NCBI GenBank assembly: GCA_004554205.1
Contig: SFNH01000046.1
Location: forward strand, 1-12,820
DNA from: Clostridium sp.
Lineage (GTDB): Bacteria > Bacillota > Clostridia > Lachnospirales > Lachnospiraceae
DNA length: 12,820 nucleotides
Reading direction: 5' to 3'
Shown: one piece after another, positions 1 through 6,973 of the stretch
Position numbering within the stretch: the stretch's first letter is position 1
Layout of the letters: each line of letters opens with the position of its first letter
Made by a program: the position numbers and the translations under genes
The notes under the pieces: model-generated
The model's database searches: none
Told to the model about the DNA's origin: nothing
The model's input: the letters and a program-made list of their open reading frames with translations, nothing else

Positions 1-129
1 CATACACGGCCTTCCCTGTGTCTTCTTGCTTTAATCTATGGAGCTTTTCCCCGCTTTATGACATGCTCCGCCGGGGAAACGGCGCTTCCTTAAACCGCCC
101 CCGAGGTGAGCCGCACGACTGAACTGTCA
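1..129. other. Short non-coding stretch after rsmI
   Basis: I find no gene here. An imperfect inverted repeat is visible (arms CGGG 72-75 with CCCG 100-103, and GGCG 81-84 with CGCC 96-99). It has no T-run on either side, so I do not call it a terminator. On the minus strand a purine-rich GGAAGG lies shortly before an ATG at positions 3-1, which could be the start of a further minus-strand gene outside the window, but no coding sequence is available to test this. Confidence 0.3.
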
Positions 130-978
130 CTACAGGAGCGCCCGGTAGACCTCCCGCTTTTTCATTCCGCGATCCCTCGCCACAAGCTTCATCGCCTCTT
201 TCCGGTCGATCCCCTGGTTTACATAAATATCCATGTGTTCCTCAAGGCTCATCTCATCCCAGCTTCTCTGCCGCTCCTCCTTAAGCTCACCGATGCTCCT
301 GCCCTCGATGACAATCACGCACTCCCCCTTCGGCTCTTCCGTCTCATACCGCTCAAGCGCCCCCGCAAATGTCGTCCGGTACGCCTCCTCATACTTCTTC
401 GTCAGCTCCCGGCAAATGGTGATCCGCCTCTGTGCCCCCAGCGCCTCTGAAAGCTCCTCAAGCGTCCGCACCAGATGATGGGGCGCCTCGTAGACAACGA
501 TCGTCCGCGTCTCGCTCTTAAGCTCCTCGATTATCCACTGCCGCTCCCTCTTATCCGCCGGAAGAAACGCCTCAAAGCAAAAGCGCCTGGTGGGAAGCCC
601 CGAGAGCGTCAGCGCCGTGATACATGCTGCCGGCCCCGGAAGCGACGTCACCTCGATTCCCGCCTCATAGCACTGTCTCACAAGCTCCTCGCCCGGATCA
701 GAGATCCCCGGCGTGCCCGCGTCCGTCACCAGCGCGATGTTCACGCCCTGTCTTAGCTGCTCTACCAGATAGCGCGCCTTGTCGATCCTGTTAAATTCGT
801 GGTAGCTTGTCATCGGCGTCTTGATCCCAAAATGGTTCAAAAGCTTCAGCGTGTGCCTCGTATCCTCCGCCGCGATCAGATCCGCCCTTTTTAACGTCTC
901 CAGTACCCGCAGGGTAATATCGTCCAGATTGCCGATCGGCGTCGCGCATAAAAATAATTTTCCCGCTTTAATATCCAT
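130..978 (-). CDS. rsmI: 16S rRNA (cytidine-1402-2'-O)-methyltransferase RsmI
   Basis: The enzyme 2'-O-methylates C1402 of 16S rRNA in the decoding centre, using S-adenosylmethionine; it is cytosolic. The 282-residue protein shows the tetrapyrrole-methylase-type fold signatures of the RsmI family in order: CATPIGNLDDIT near the N-terminus, AAEDTRHT, DAGTPGISDPG, PGPAACITAL, YEAPHHL and CRELTKKYEE. The length is normal for the family. The reading frame is open up to 1017, but the family starts at MDIKAGKLFLCATPIGN, so I place the start at the ATG at 978, about 14 nt after a GGAGGA box. It overlaps the 3' end of trmN6 by 11 nt, which implies translational coupling. The neighbours holB-ricT-trmN6 match the Bacillus subtilis order, where this gene was called yabC. 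The stop is TAG at 130-132. Confidence 0.96.
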   Translation of the reverse strand: MDIKAGKLFLCATPIGNLDDITLRVLETLKRADLIAAEDTRHTLKLLNHFGIKTPMTSYHEFNRIDKARYLVEQLRQGVNIALVTDAGTPGISDPGEELVRQCYEAGIEVTSLPGPAACITALTLSGLPTRRFCFEAFLPADKRERQWIIEELKSETRTIVVYEAPHHLVRTLEELSEALGAQRRITICRELTKKYEEAYRTTFAGALERYETEEPKGECVIVIEGRSIGELKEERQRSWDEMSLEEHMDIYVNQGIDRKEAMKLVARDRGMKKREVYRALL

Positions 979-1732
979 AGATCGTATAAATCTCCTCCGA
1001 ATACACTCCCGGCTCACGATAGACGATCACCGGCGCCTCCACCTTCATCATGGAGCGGCCGCCCCGCACCGCCTCCAAAAGCACCATGTTCGCGTCCCTG
1101 TCCACAAATGGGTGCACAAGCTTCATCCGCTTCGGCTCCAGCTTATACGCCTTAAGCGTCGAGATGATCTCCGCGAGGCGATGCGGCCGGTGCACCATAA
1201 AGAAACTCCCGCCCGGCTTTAAGAGCGCCGCCGCCTCCCTGCACACATCCTCTAACGTACAGAGAACCTCATGCCGCGCGATCGCCTTCGGAAGCTCCGG
1301 GTTTTTCAGCCCGTGGCTGTCATTCATATACGGCGGGTTCGACGTCACCACGTCAAAAGAAGCCCTGCCGAATATCCGGCTGGCTTCCCTTAAATCCCCC
1401 CGCACGATCTCCACGCGGCCCTCAAGCCCGTTTAAGCGGACACTCCGCGCCGCCATCTCGGCGAACTCCTCCTGGATTTCCAGACCGGCGAAATACCTCC
1501 CCTCCGTCTTCGCCTCAAGAAGGATCGGGATAATGCCGGTCCCCGTCCCAAGATCCAGGGCAGCCCCGCCCTCGCGCACCCGCGCAAAGCCCGACAAAAG
1601 CACCGCATCCATCCCGAAGCAAAAGCCGCCCTTCTTCTGGATGATGCGGTAGCCGTTCCGCTCAAGGTCATCGATCCGCTCATCATCCCGGCAGACATCC
1701 GTCTCCCGCTCTCTCATCACCCGCTCATTCAT
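968..1732 (-). CDS. trmN6: tRNA1(Val) (adenine-37-N6)-methyltransferase family protein (YabB/TrmN6)
   Basis: This is a cytosolic class I SAM-dependent methyltransferase of the family that N6-methylates A37 of valine tRNA. Numbering from the longest possible frame, the N-terminal GYRIIQKKGGFCFGMDAVLLSGF block (residues 28-50) is typical of TrmN6/YabB, DLGTGTG (61-67) is the SAM-binding loop, and TSNPPY (131-136) contains the NPPY active-site motif of amino-N methyltransferases. About 254 residues is normal. The longest frame begins with a TTG at 1735; I prefer the ATG at 1732, which follows an AAGGAAAG box by about 10 nt and overlaps the ricT stop by 8 nt. A further ATG at 1717 cannot be excluded. 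It sits between ricT and rsmI as in B. subtilis, though the yabA and yazA genes found there are absent. The exact tRNA substrate is inferred from the family. Confidence 0.9.
   Translation of the reverse strand: MNERVMRERETDVCRDDERIDDLERNGYRIIQKKGGFCFGMDAVLLSGFARVREGGAALDLGTGTGIIPILLEAKTEGRYFAGLEIQEEFAEMAARSVRLNGLEGRVEIVRGDLREASRIFGRASFDVVTSNPPYMNDSHGLKNPELPKAIARHEVLCTLEDVCREAAALLKPGGSFFMVHRPHRLAEIISTLKAYKLEPKRMKLVHPFVDRDANMVLLEAVRGGRSMMKVEAPVIVYREPGVYSEEIYTIYGY
993..998 (-). promoter_or_regulatory. Ribosome binding site for rsmI
   Basis: The minus strand reads GGAGGA here, inside the end of trmN6, 14 nt before the ATG at 978. The spacing is long, but no better start follows, and the family N-terminus begins at this ATG rather than at the further upstream start at 1017. 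Confidence 0.55.
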
Positions 1733-2633
1733 CAAGCTTCGACTTTCCTTCCTCCCGCTCCAGGGCCTCCAGCTTCTTAAGCTCGCTGTCCTCCACGTCC
1801 ACTCTGCCCTTCTTCCGGCGCGGCTTAAACTTTAACTGATCTGCCCTGTATTCCCGGATCTCCTTCTCATCCTTATCCACCGTCACAATGATCTTTACAA
1901 GCTGACGCAGCACATTGACGCTCTGCACCTCGCCCTTAAGCCCATCATCGGTCGTCACATAATCCCCGATGCCCGGCAGCTTGCTGTTTAAGTACTCGTA
2001 GGTCTCCTCCTCATTCTTAAGGCAACACATCAACCGTCCGCAGACGCCGGATATCTTCGTCGGATTTAACGACAGGTTCTGCTCCTTCGCCATCCTGATG
2101 GACACCGGGATGAACTCGGATAAATACGAGTGGCAGCACAGCGCTCTGCCGCAGATCCCGATCCCGCCCATGATCTTCGTTTCGTCCCGCACGCCCACCT
2201 GGCGCAGCTCGATCCTCGTCCTGAACACCGACGCCAGATCCTTCACCAGCTCGCGGAAATCAACGCGTCCGTCTGCCGTGAAGTAGAACAGGATCTTATT
2301 ATTGTCAAAGGTGTACTCCACGTCGATCAGCTTCATCTCAAGCTTGTGCTTGCGGATCTTCTCAAGGCAGATCTTAAATGCCTCACGCTCCTTTTCGCGG
2401 TTCGCCTGCTCCCGCTTTTCATCCTCCCTCGTCGCCATGCGGATCACGGTCCGCAGGGGCGGCACGACCTTGTTGTCCTGGACGTCCCGGCTGCCCAGCA
2501 CGACATAGCCATACTCCACGCCCCGCGCCGTCTCAACGATCACATGGTCTCCACTCTTTATCTCCAGCCTTCCGGGTGCGAAATAATAAACCTTTCCAGC
2601 GTCCCGAAACCGCACTCCGATCACTTTTGTCAT
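1725..2633 (-). CDS. ricT: Ric complex subunit RicT (YaaT), PSP1 domain protein
   Basis: RicT is a PSP1-domain protein. In Bacillus subtilis it forms a complex with RicA and RicF that carries iron-sulfur clusters, helps RNase Y mature mRNAs and promotes Spo0A phosphorylation, hence the older name stage 0 sporulation protein YaaT. The 302-residue protein begins MTKVIGVRFRDAGKVYYF and has the two family cysteine motifs CGRALCC (161-167) and CGRLMCC (198-204), so all six conserved cysteines are present. The C-terminus is a charged, lysine- and glutamate-rich tail (about 265-302). The ATG at 2633 follows an AAGGAG box (2644-2649) that directly abuts the holB stop codon, so the two genes are tightly coupled. 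The gene supports assignment to endospore-forming Firmicutes, but the window itself does not show sporulation. Confidence 0.94.
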   Translation of the reverse strand: MTKVIGVRFRDAGKVYYFAPGRLEIKSGDHVIVETARGVEYGYVVLGSRDVQDNKVVPPLRTVIRMATREDEKREQANREKEREAFKICLEKIRKHKLEMKLIDVEYTFDNNKILFYFTADGRVDFRELVKDLASVFRTRIELRQVGVRDETKIMGGIGICGRALCCHSYLSEFIPVSIRMAKEQNLSLNPTKISGVCGRLMCCLKNEEETYEYLNSKLPGIGDYVTTDDGLKGEVQSVNVLRQLVKIIVTVDKDEKEIREYRADQLKFKPRRKKGRVDVEDSELKKLEALEREEGKSKLDE

Positions 2634-2649
2634 CTATCTTCGTCTCCTT

Positions 2650-3639
2650 CTAGTTTTCTTTCATCACAAGAAGCATAAGCTCCATTGCCAGTTCTATATT
2701 CACATTGGCGTCAAGCCTCACCCTCGCCTTCTCAATTGCCGTAAGAATCTTCTCAAGCCCGTCATAAGCGCTCTTTTTGCTGATCTCATCTAACGCCCGG
2801 TACTCATCCTTAAAGATAAGCCCGTTGATATCCTTTGTCACTTTATAAAGCAGGACGTCCCGGTACCAGAGCAGCATGAAATCCAGGCACTCCCCGATAT
2901 CGAGGTTCTCATCCTTAAGCTTCCGGATATAGTCCAGGATCTCCGAGATATCCATATCCCTGATGTGCTTTAAAAGATGCAGCATTTCCCGGTGCATAAG
3001 CTTAAAGTCCTCCGAGGAAGAAAGCGCGATCGCCCTGCCCAGATTCCCCCGCGCAAACGCCGCGTACACCTCCGCGTCCGCCTCCGGCACATGGAGCGTC
3101 TCCGTAAGATAGCTCTTCACCGCAAAATCCCGCAGCGGCTTGAGCTTAAGTCTCACGCACCGCGACAGGATCGTGGGAAGAAGCGCGTCCTGATTGGTCG
3201 TGAGAAGCAAAATGACCGCGTAGGACGGCGGCTCCTCGATCGTCTTTAAAAGCGCGTTCTGCGCCTGCGTGGTCATCTTCTCCGCCTCGTCCACAATGTA
3301 AATCTTATAGTAACTGCTGTATGGGCGCACCATGATCGTGTCGCTTATCTGCTCCCTGATGTCGTCCACGCCGATGCTGCCCGGCTTTTCGTGGGTCACA
3401 TAGATCAAGTCCGGGTGATTCCCCGAAAGCGCCTGCTTACAGGCATGGCACACCATGCACGGCTCGCTCTGCCCCTTCTCGCACAAAAGCGTCAGGGCAA
3501 ACGCGCTCGCAAGCGACTTCCTCCCCATCCCCGCCTCACCGGTCAGAATATAGGCATGGGAAACCTTGTGATTCTCGATCGCCGTCTGAAACTGCTCCTT
3601 GATCTGTTCATGTCCGATAATGTCCTGAAAGCTCAGCAT
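2650..3639 (-). CDS. holB: DNA polymerase III delta' subunit (HolB)
   Basis: The delta' subunit is the stator of the clamp loader that places the sliding clamp on DNA. The 329-residue protein has the AAA+ N-terminus (FQDIIGHEQIKEQF), a P-loop-like GEAGMGRKS (34-42), a zinc module of the C-x7-C-x2-C-x2-C type (Cys 53, 61, 64, 67), a Walker-B-like VDEAEKM, the stretch NALLKTIEEPP and the LSRC motif that supplies the arginine finger. The P-loop has Arg where ATP-binding relatives have Lys; delta' subunits are generally not ATPases, so this is not damage. I start it at the ATG at 3639, six nt after GAGGTG. A GTG at 3648 extends the frame by three residues but lies inside that box. It has its own promoter (3680-3708) and leads the ricT-trmN6-rsmI run. 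Confidence 0.94.
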   Translation of the reverse strand: MLSFQDIIGHEQIKEQFQTAIENHKVSHAYILTGEAGMGRKSLASAFALTLLCEKGQSEPCMVCHACKQALSGNHPDLIYVTHEKPGSIGVDDIREQISDTIMVRPYSSYYKIYIVDEAEKMTTQAQNALLKTIEEPPSYAVILLLTTNQDALLPTILSRCVRLKLKPLRDFAVKSYLTETLHVPEADAEVYAAFARGNLGRAIALSSSEDFKLMHREMLHLLKHIRDMDISEILDYIRKLKDENLDIGECLDFMLLWYRDVLLYKVTKDINGLIFKDEYRALDEISKKSAYDGLEKILTAIEKARVRLDANVNIELAMELMLLVMKEN

Positions 3640-3645
3640 GGCAGG

Positions 3646-3651
3646 CACCTC
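3646..3651 (-). promoter_or_regulatory. Ribosome binding site deciding the holB start
   Basis: The minus strand reads GAGGTG, then six bases, then ATG at 3639. The alternative in-frame GTG (3648-3646) is part of this box itself and has no good box of its own, so the ATG is preferred. Confidence 0.7.
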
Positions 3652-3679
3652 ACACCCCGTTTACTACAGCTGCAATAAA

Positions 3680-3708
3680 AGTATAGCACAATTTTTAAAT
3701 TCTGTATA
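3680..3708 (-). promoter_or_regulatory. Promoter upstream of holB, extended -10 type
   Basis: On the minus strand TATACA (3708-3703, -35, four of six matches to TTGACA) is followed after 17 nt by TATACT (3685-3680, -10, five of six). A TG one base before the -10 makes an extended -10. It begins only 6 nt after the stop of the upstream kinase gene and lies in an AT-rich island within GC-rich DNA. It indicates that holB-ricT-trmN6-rsmI can be transcribed independently of the decarboxylase-kinase pair. No transcript evidence is available. Confidence 0.68.
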
Positions 3709-3714
3709 GAACAA

Positions 3715-4299
3715 TCATTTCCCGCCGAAGATCGTCTCGATAAGCTCCGCCTCGCAGCGCTCAAGATCATCATTCTGATAGGCGCGCATGATACCCAGCC
3801 GCCTTAACTTTTCCTCCGCGAAATCCTCCTCATCCGCAAGAAATCTCCGGCACAGCTCCGCGTAATTCGGCTCCCTCTGCTGCCGCTCGCGCCGGAGCGC
3901 CCGCTCGAGCCGCACGCCGTCGTCCACCATCACATAGAGCGGCTCTACATTCCCTTTTCCGAAATAATCCCGCATCTTCTCATACGACTCCAGCGTCCCG
4001 ATCGCCAGATAATCCGACGCCCCAAGGTCAATCCCGCCATCGTCCACCGTGGCGTAGCTCCACGGCCCGCAGACCGTCTGATAAGTGCGAAGCTCGATCA
4101 TTTTCCCTGCCCGCTCATACGCCTTTAAGGCCTCCGGCGTCGTAAAATGATACTCCACCCCATCCGTCTCCCCCTCCCGTATCGGACGGGTCGTATAGAG
4201 CGCCACCGCCCGCAGCGCGGGGCATTTCTCAAGGAGCCGCTTATAAAGCGTATCTTTGCCCGACGCGCTTTTTCCCATCAGGTAAAATATTTTTCCCAT
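3715..4299 (-). CDS. Guanylate-kinase-like nucleoside monophosphate kinase
   Basis: The 194-residue protein resembles guanylate kinase, which phosphorylates GMP with ATP. Visible features are a P-loop GKSASGKDT (9-17), a YTTRPIREGETDG-EYHF block (35-52) matching the GMP-binding region STTRxxRxGExxGxxYxF of Gmk, and a basic region with RRERQ near 136-140 that may be the lid. The canonical GNxYGT motif is not present in its usual form; the equivalent place reads VCGPWSYAT (76-84), so GMP specificity is uncertain. The frame is open to 4386, but the ATG at 4299 has an AGGAG box 9 nt upstream and begins right at the kinase fold. It follows the decarboxylase gene by 16 nt and should share its promoter. 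In B. subtilis the gene after yaaO is tmk, so this kinase occupies the place of another NMP kinase. It may be a paralogue of a true gmk elsewhere in the genome. Confidence 0.78.
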   Translation of the reverse strand: MGKIFYLMGKSASGKDTLYKRLLEKCPALRAVALYTTRPIREGETDGVEYHFTTPEALKAYERAGKMIELRTYQTVCGPWSYATVDDGGIDLGASDYLAIGTLESYEKMRDYFGKGNVEPLYVMVDDGVRLERALRRERQQREPNYAELCRRFLADEEDFAEEKLRRLGIMRAYQNDDLERCEAELIETIFGGK

Positions 4300-4308
4300 T
4301 TTATCATT

Positions 4309-4313
4309 CTCCT
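4309..4313 (-). promoter_or_regulatory. Ribosome binding site deciding the kinase start
   Basis: AGGAG on the minus strand stands 9 nt before the ATG at 4299 and just after the decarboxylase stop codon (4316-4318). The longer frame beginning at 4386 would overlap the decarboxylase C-terminal coding region by 71 nt and add a 29-residue leader unlike any kinase N-terminus, so I reject that start. Confidence 0.75.
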
Positions 4314-4315
4314 TA

Positions 4316-5800
4316 TCACAGCGCCGCCACTCGCAGCCGCCTGACCTCTCCCTCCGCCATACCATGTACCGGAAGTCCCATATCAAACCAGCGCAAAACC
4401 CGCCGGGCGATCTCCTCCGTCACACGCTCCCCGGGCGCCACAATGGGAATCCCCGGCGGGTACAGGCAGATAAACTCCGTGGATACCCGGCCCGCGCACT
4501 CCGAAAGCGGTGCCGCCTCGTACTTCGCCCTAAGCGCGTCCGAGAGCCGCATCGCGACCTCCGGAGACTTAAGCGGCAGCTTATCATCCGCCCGGAGCGC
4601 CGCATGGCGCCCCCGCCCGCACAGTCTCTTATCAATCGCAAGCAGCGCATCCGCCAGCCTGTCAAGGGACTTCTCCCCGTCCATCCATGTCGTGATTCCC
4701 ACCACATAATCCGCTCCGCACATCTCCATCTCGATATGATACTCATCCCGGAGCATTTCCCCGAGCAGCTCCCCGTTCATGCCGCCACAGCCCCCGCAGG
4801 AGATCACGAGCTTAGACCGGTCGATATCATAGACCCCGCTCTTTCCGACCGCCGCCTCATCGAGCAGCCGCAGGGCGCTTAAGCCCTTAAGACGCCTCCT
4901 CAAGGTCTCAAGCCGTCCGGCAAACGCCTCCATATGGCGCGCGCCGTCCCTCTCCATCTCATAAATGCACTGCTCGATCGACGCCATCAGCACATACGAC
5001 GGGCTGCTGCTCTGGTAGACCTGCAAAAACCATGCGAGGCGCTCCATATCCACCAACCCCCGCCTCGCGTGCAGCAGCGCGGTCTGGGTCAGCGACGGCA
5101 GCGTCTTGTGTACGCTCTGGATCACGATATCCGCCCCGCCGGAGAGCGCCGACTCCGGGAAATTCCGCCCTCCAAACGAAAAATGCGCCCCGTGCGCCTC
5201 GTCCACAATAAGAGGGATCCCATGCCGGTGAACCACCTCCGCGATCGCCCGGATATCCGACACGATTCCGTCGTAGGTGGGCGACACCACAAGCGCCGCC
5301 TCCGCGTCCGGATTTTGTTTCAGGGCGTTTTCCACATCCGACGGCAGAATCCCGCCCTGTATCCCCAAATCGTCGAGCATCTGTGGATAAATATACCCGA
5401 CCTCAAGGCGGTTTATTACCGCCGCGTGGTAAGCGGACTTGTGGCAGTTCCTGCTCATTAAAAGCTTGCCTCCCGGCTGCACCGCGGCGGAGACCGCGCT
5501 TAATATCCCGCCGCTGCTGCCGTTTACGAGATACCGGGTCATGTCCGCGCCGTACACCCCCGCCGCCCATTCCATCGAGCGCTTAAGAATCCCCTCCGGG
5601 TGGTGCAGATTGTCAAACCCCTCCACCTCCGTGATGTCGATGCCGAAGGGATCCGGGAAATCCCCGGTGAGCGAAAAACCCAGCTTCCGCTTATGCCCCG
5701 GCATATGGAGCGGGAGCATATCCGTCTGTGCGTAGTCCTTCAGCCTGGAGACAAGCAGCTCTTCCCGTCTCACCGGTCCCTCACCCCCTTCGCGTGCCAT
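4316..5800 (-). CDS. Orn/Lys/Arg decarboxylase family protein (YaaO-like), PLP-dependent
   Basis: This is a pyridoxal-phosphate fold I decarboxylase of the Orn/Lys/Arg family; members remove CO2 from basic amino acids and feed polyamine synthesis. In its 494 residues I see LHMPGHK (31-37) at the N-terminus, the phosphate-binding NGSSGG (93-98), SPTYDG, VDEAHGAH (199-206) with the cofactor-binding Asp and stacking His, and SVHKT (229-233) whose Lys232 should form the Schiff base. The C-terminal domain ends with a YPPGIP motif near 446-451. The size matches the short wingless class of B. subtilis YaaO and SpeA rather than the roughly 700-residue E. coli enzymes. I use the ATG at 5800; a GTG at 5773 with a purine-rich GGTGAGGG before it is an alternative start. 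Which amino acid is used cannot be read from sequence. It is first in an operon with the kinase. Confidence 0.88.
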   Translation of the reverse strand: MAREGGEGPVRREELLVSRLKDYAQTDMLPLHMPGHKRKLGFSLTGDFPDPFGIDITEVEGFDNLHHPEGILKRSMEWAAGVYGADMTRYLVNGSSGGILSAVSAAVQPGGKLLMSRNCHKSAYHAAVINRLEVGYIYPQMLDDLGIQGGILPSDVENALKQNPDAEAALVVSPTYDGIVSDIRAIAEVVHRHGIPLIVDEAHGAHFSFGGRNFPESALSGGADIVIQSVHKTLPSLTQTALLHARRGLVDMERLAWFLQVYQSSSPSYVLMASIEQCIYEMERDGARHMEAFAGRLETLRRRLKGLSALRLLDEAAVGKSGVYDIDRSKLVISCGGCGGMNGELLGEMLRDEYHIEMEMCGADYVVGITTWMDGEKSLDRLADALLAIDKRLCGRGRHAALRADDKLPLKSPEVAMRLSDALRAKYEAAPLSECAGRVSTEFICLYPPGIPIVAPGERVTEEIARRVLRWFDMGLPVHGMAEGEVRRLRVAAL

Positions 5801-5829
5801 CGCCGGTTCTTCCCCGCGTTTATGTCACT

Positions 5830-5858
5830 ATTGTGGCAGTAGTTTTTAAAAATGTCAA
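5830..5858 (-). promoter_or_regulatory. Promoter of the decarboxylase-kinase operon
   Basis: On the minus strand a perfect TTGACA (5858-5853) is followed after 17 nt by CACAAT (5835-5830, four of six matches to TATAAT). A TG one base upstream of the -10 makes an extended -10. The spacer is rich in T and A. It ends 29 nt before the decarboxylase ATG at 5800, so the leader is very short and leaves no room for a riboswitch. The -35 touches the T-tract of the preceding terminator. Confidence 0.75.
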
Positions 5859-5889
5859 GAGAAAGGCGGAAGCTGTAAAAGCCTCCGCC
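5857..5889 (-). terminator. Rho-independent terminator of the surface-protein cassette
   Basis: Ten nt after the stop of the small acidic protein gene, the minus strand forms GGCGGAGGC / loop TTTTACA / GCTTCCGCC: eight paired bases with one mismatch. It is followed by TTTCTCTT, a moderate T-tract. The hairpin itself spans 5865-5889. The opposite direction lacks a good T-run, so it acts on the minus strand. It separates the surface cassette from the decarboxylase operon. Confidence 0.7.
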
Positions 5890-5899
5890 CCTTACTCTT

Positions 5900-6469
5900 T
5901 TATTTCACTTTCGTAAATTCATAGGTGACGCCAATAGTTCCTTCGCCCCCGGCGAGGATGAGCCTGTCACCCTCCATGCCGGCCCGGTAGGTGCCGTCTT
6001 GGGCTCTCACGCTCTCAAAATCGATGGTGAGCGCCTCACCCTCGAGCCGATAGGTGAAAGCGTACTCCGATTCAGGCAGGAGCAGCGCTCCCGTCCCGTC
6101 CCCGTCAAAGCGATAGCTTGTAACGCCGTCAAGCGTCCAGGTGCCAGTTATGTCGAGGTCGGTTTCCTTTTCGTCCAATACCTCTTCTGCATCCGAGGGC
6201 GTTGCGGGGATGATTTCCTCATCCTCCGCATCAGATGGAGTCGCCTCAAGAATCTCGTCCTCATCAGGAATCTCATTCTCATCGAGAATCTCCTCATCCT
6301 CAGGAATCTCCTCATCCTCGATTCGGGCTGCATCAGAAGGCGATACCGCCTGTTCACTCCCTGACTGCCGCAGCGTCTTCCCCGCCAGTGCCGTCACCGG
6401 GGCGGCTGCGATCAGAAGGGCGGCTGCCAGCACAATACTTAATTTCTGTATGAAATGCTTCATCTTCAC
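5900..6469 (-). CDS. Small exported acidic repeat protein with C-terminal DUF5640-like domain
   Basis: I cannot assign a function. The 189-residue protein has a clear signal peptide (KMKHFIQKL basic start, hydrophobic 11-25, likely cleavage after ALA at 27-29) without a lipobox. The middle is very acidic: four tandem hexapeptides EDEEIP, EDEEIL, DENEIP, DEDEIL at 51-74 and a looser copy near 82-87, flanked by three PSDA motifs (44-47, 78-81, 91-94). The last 80 residues (about 107-189) begin ITGTW and contain YRFDGDGTGAL and LTIDF; they look like a small beta-barrel of the DUF5640/lipocalin-like type found in clostridial lipoproteins. The start is a GTG at 6469, 5 nt after AGGAG; an ATG at 6463 is 11 nt away and nearly as good. 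It lies 15 nt after the large surface gene and should be co-transcribed with it. The acidic stretch might bind calcium or cationic partners; this is inference. Confidence 0.8.
   Translation of the reverse strand: MKMKHFIQKLSIVLAAALLIAAAPVTALAGKTLRQSGSEQAVSPSDAARIEDEEIPEDEEILDENEIPDEDEILEATPSDAEDEEIIPATPSDAEEVLDEKETDLDITGTWTLDGVTSYRFDGDGTGALLLPESEYAFTYRLEGEALTIDFESVRAQDGTYRAGMEGDRLILAGGEGTIGVTYEFTKVK
6248..6319 (-). repeat. Four 18-bp tandem repeats coding acidic hexapeptides
   Basis: Four consecutive 18-bp units (6302-6319, 6284-6301, 6266-6283, 6248-6265) differ at a few positions and keep the frame. They encode E/D-rich hexapeptides that end alternately in Ile-Pro and Ile-Leu. The perfect 6-codon period suggests growth by slippage or unequal exchange, and the copy number may vary between strains. 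Confidence 0.85.
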
Positions 6470-6484
6470 TCACACTCCTGTCTG

Positions 6485-6973
6485 TTATGGAATCCATACA
6501 CCGTTTTCATCTACGGTGTAGCCGTCAGGTGTCTTTTCATTCCGGTACATGGCTCCATGGCTTCGGGCGCCGGGCTGATTCTGAACCCCATTTTCTGTCC
6601 GGTTACCCCGGGGCACATCGTTTTCGGTGGCGAAGTAATACCACTTCCCGTCGATCTGCTTCCATCCGGTCTGCATCCGGCCGGTCACCGGATCCATGTA
6701 GTAGGTATTGCCGTCCGCTGTATCGCTGTGCCATCCGTTTTCCATCTTACCGAAGTTGCCGTCGTTTCCACTATTGCAGAAGTACCAGCCTCCATCGGGC
6801 GCCTGTACCCATCCGGACCTCAGGGCCCCTTTGTCGTCAAAGCAGAACCAGCCGCCCTTTGTCTTATCCGGGGAAGATGGATTATACAGATACATCCAGC
6901 CGCCGGACCCCCAGGTCCCGTTCGGGAGGACATAAACCCATTTGCCGTCAACCATCGACCACTCTCCTCCGCT
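6485..6973 (-). repeat. Choline-binding-like cell-wall-binding repeat array
   Basis: This codes residues about 1636-1797 of the large protein. Units recur with the pattern GKWYYF / GWxxxxGxWYxxxxxG, for example GKWVYVLPNG, GGWFCFDDKGALRSGW, GGWYFCNSG, NTYYMDPVTGRMQTGW and GKWYYFATE, followed by DGYTVDENGVWIP. This is the usual C-terminal wall-attachment module of many clostridial secreted enzymes and toxins. The ligand (choline or another wall polymer) cannot be told from sequence. Confidence 0.85.

Noticed and set aside
72..103. Inverted repeat downstream of rsmI as a terminator
   Set aside because: The arms are imperfect with a large loop and no T-run follows on either strand.
2130..2678. 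182-codon plus-strand frame opposite ricT
   Set aside because: It lies entirely against a well-conserved gene, its translation is rich in His, Arg and Pro without motifs, and it runs through the ricT-holB junction.
2650..3648. Loss of function in holB because the P-loop Lys is Arg
   Set aside because: Delta' subunits do not need ATP hydrolysis, and the zinc module and SRC motif are intact.
5801..5899. Riboswitch or attenuator upstream of the decarboxylase
   Set aside because: The predicted promoter lies only about 29 nt before the start codon, leaving no room for a leader structure; the hairpin present belongs to the preceding gene.
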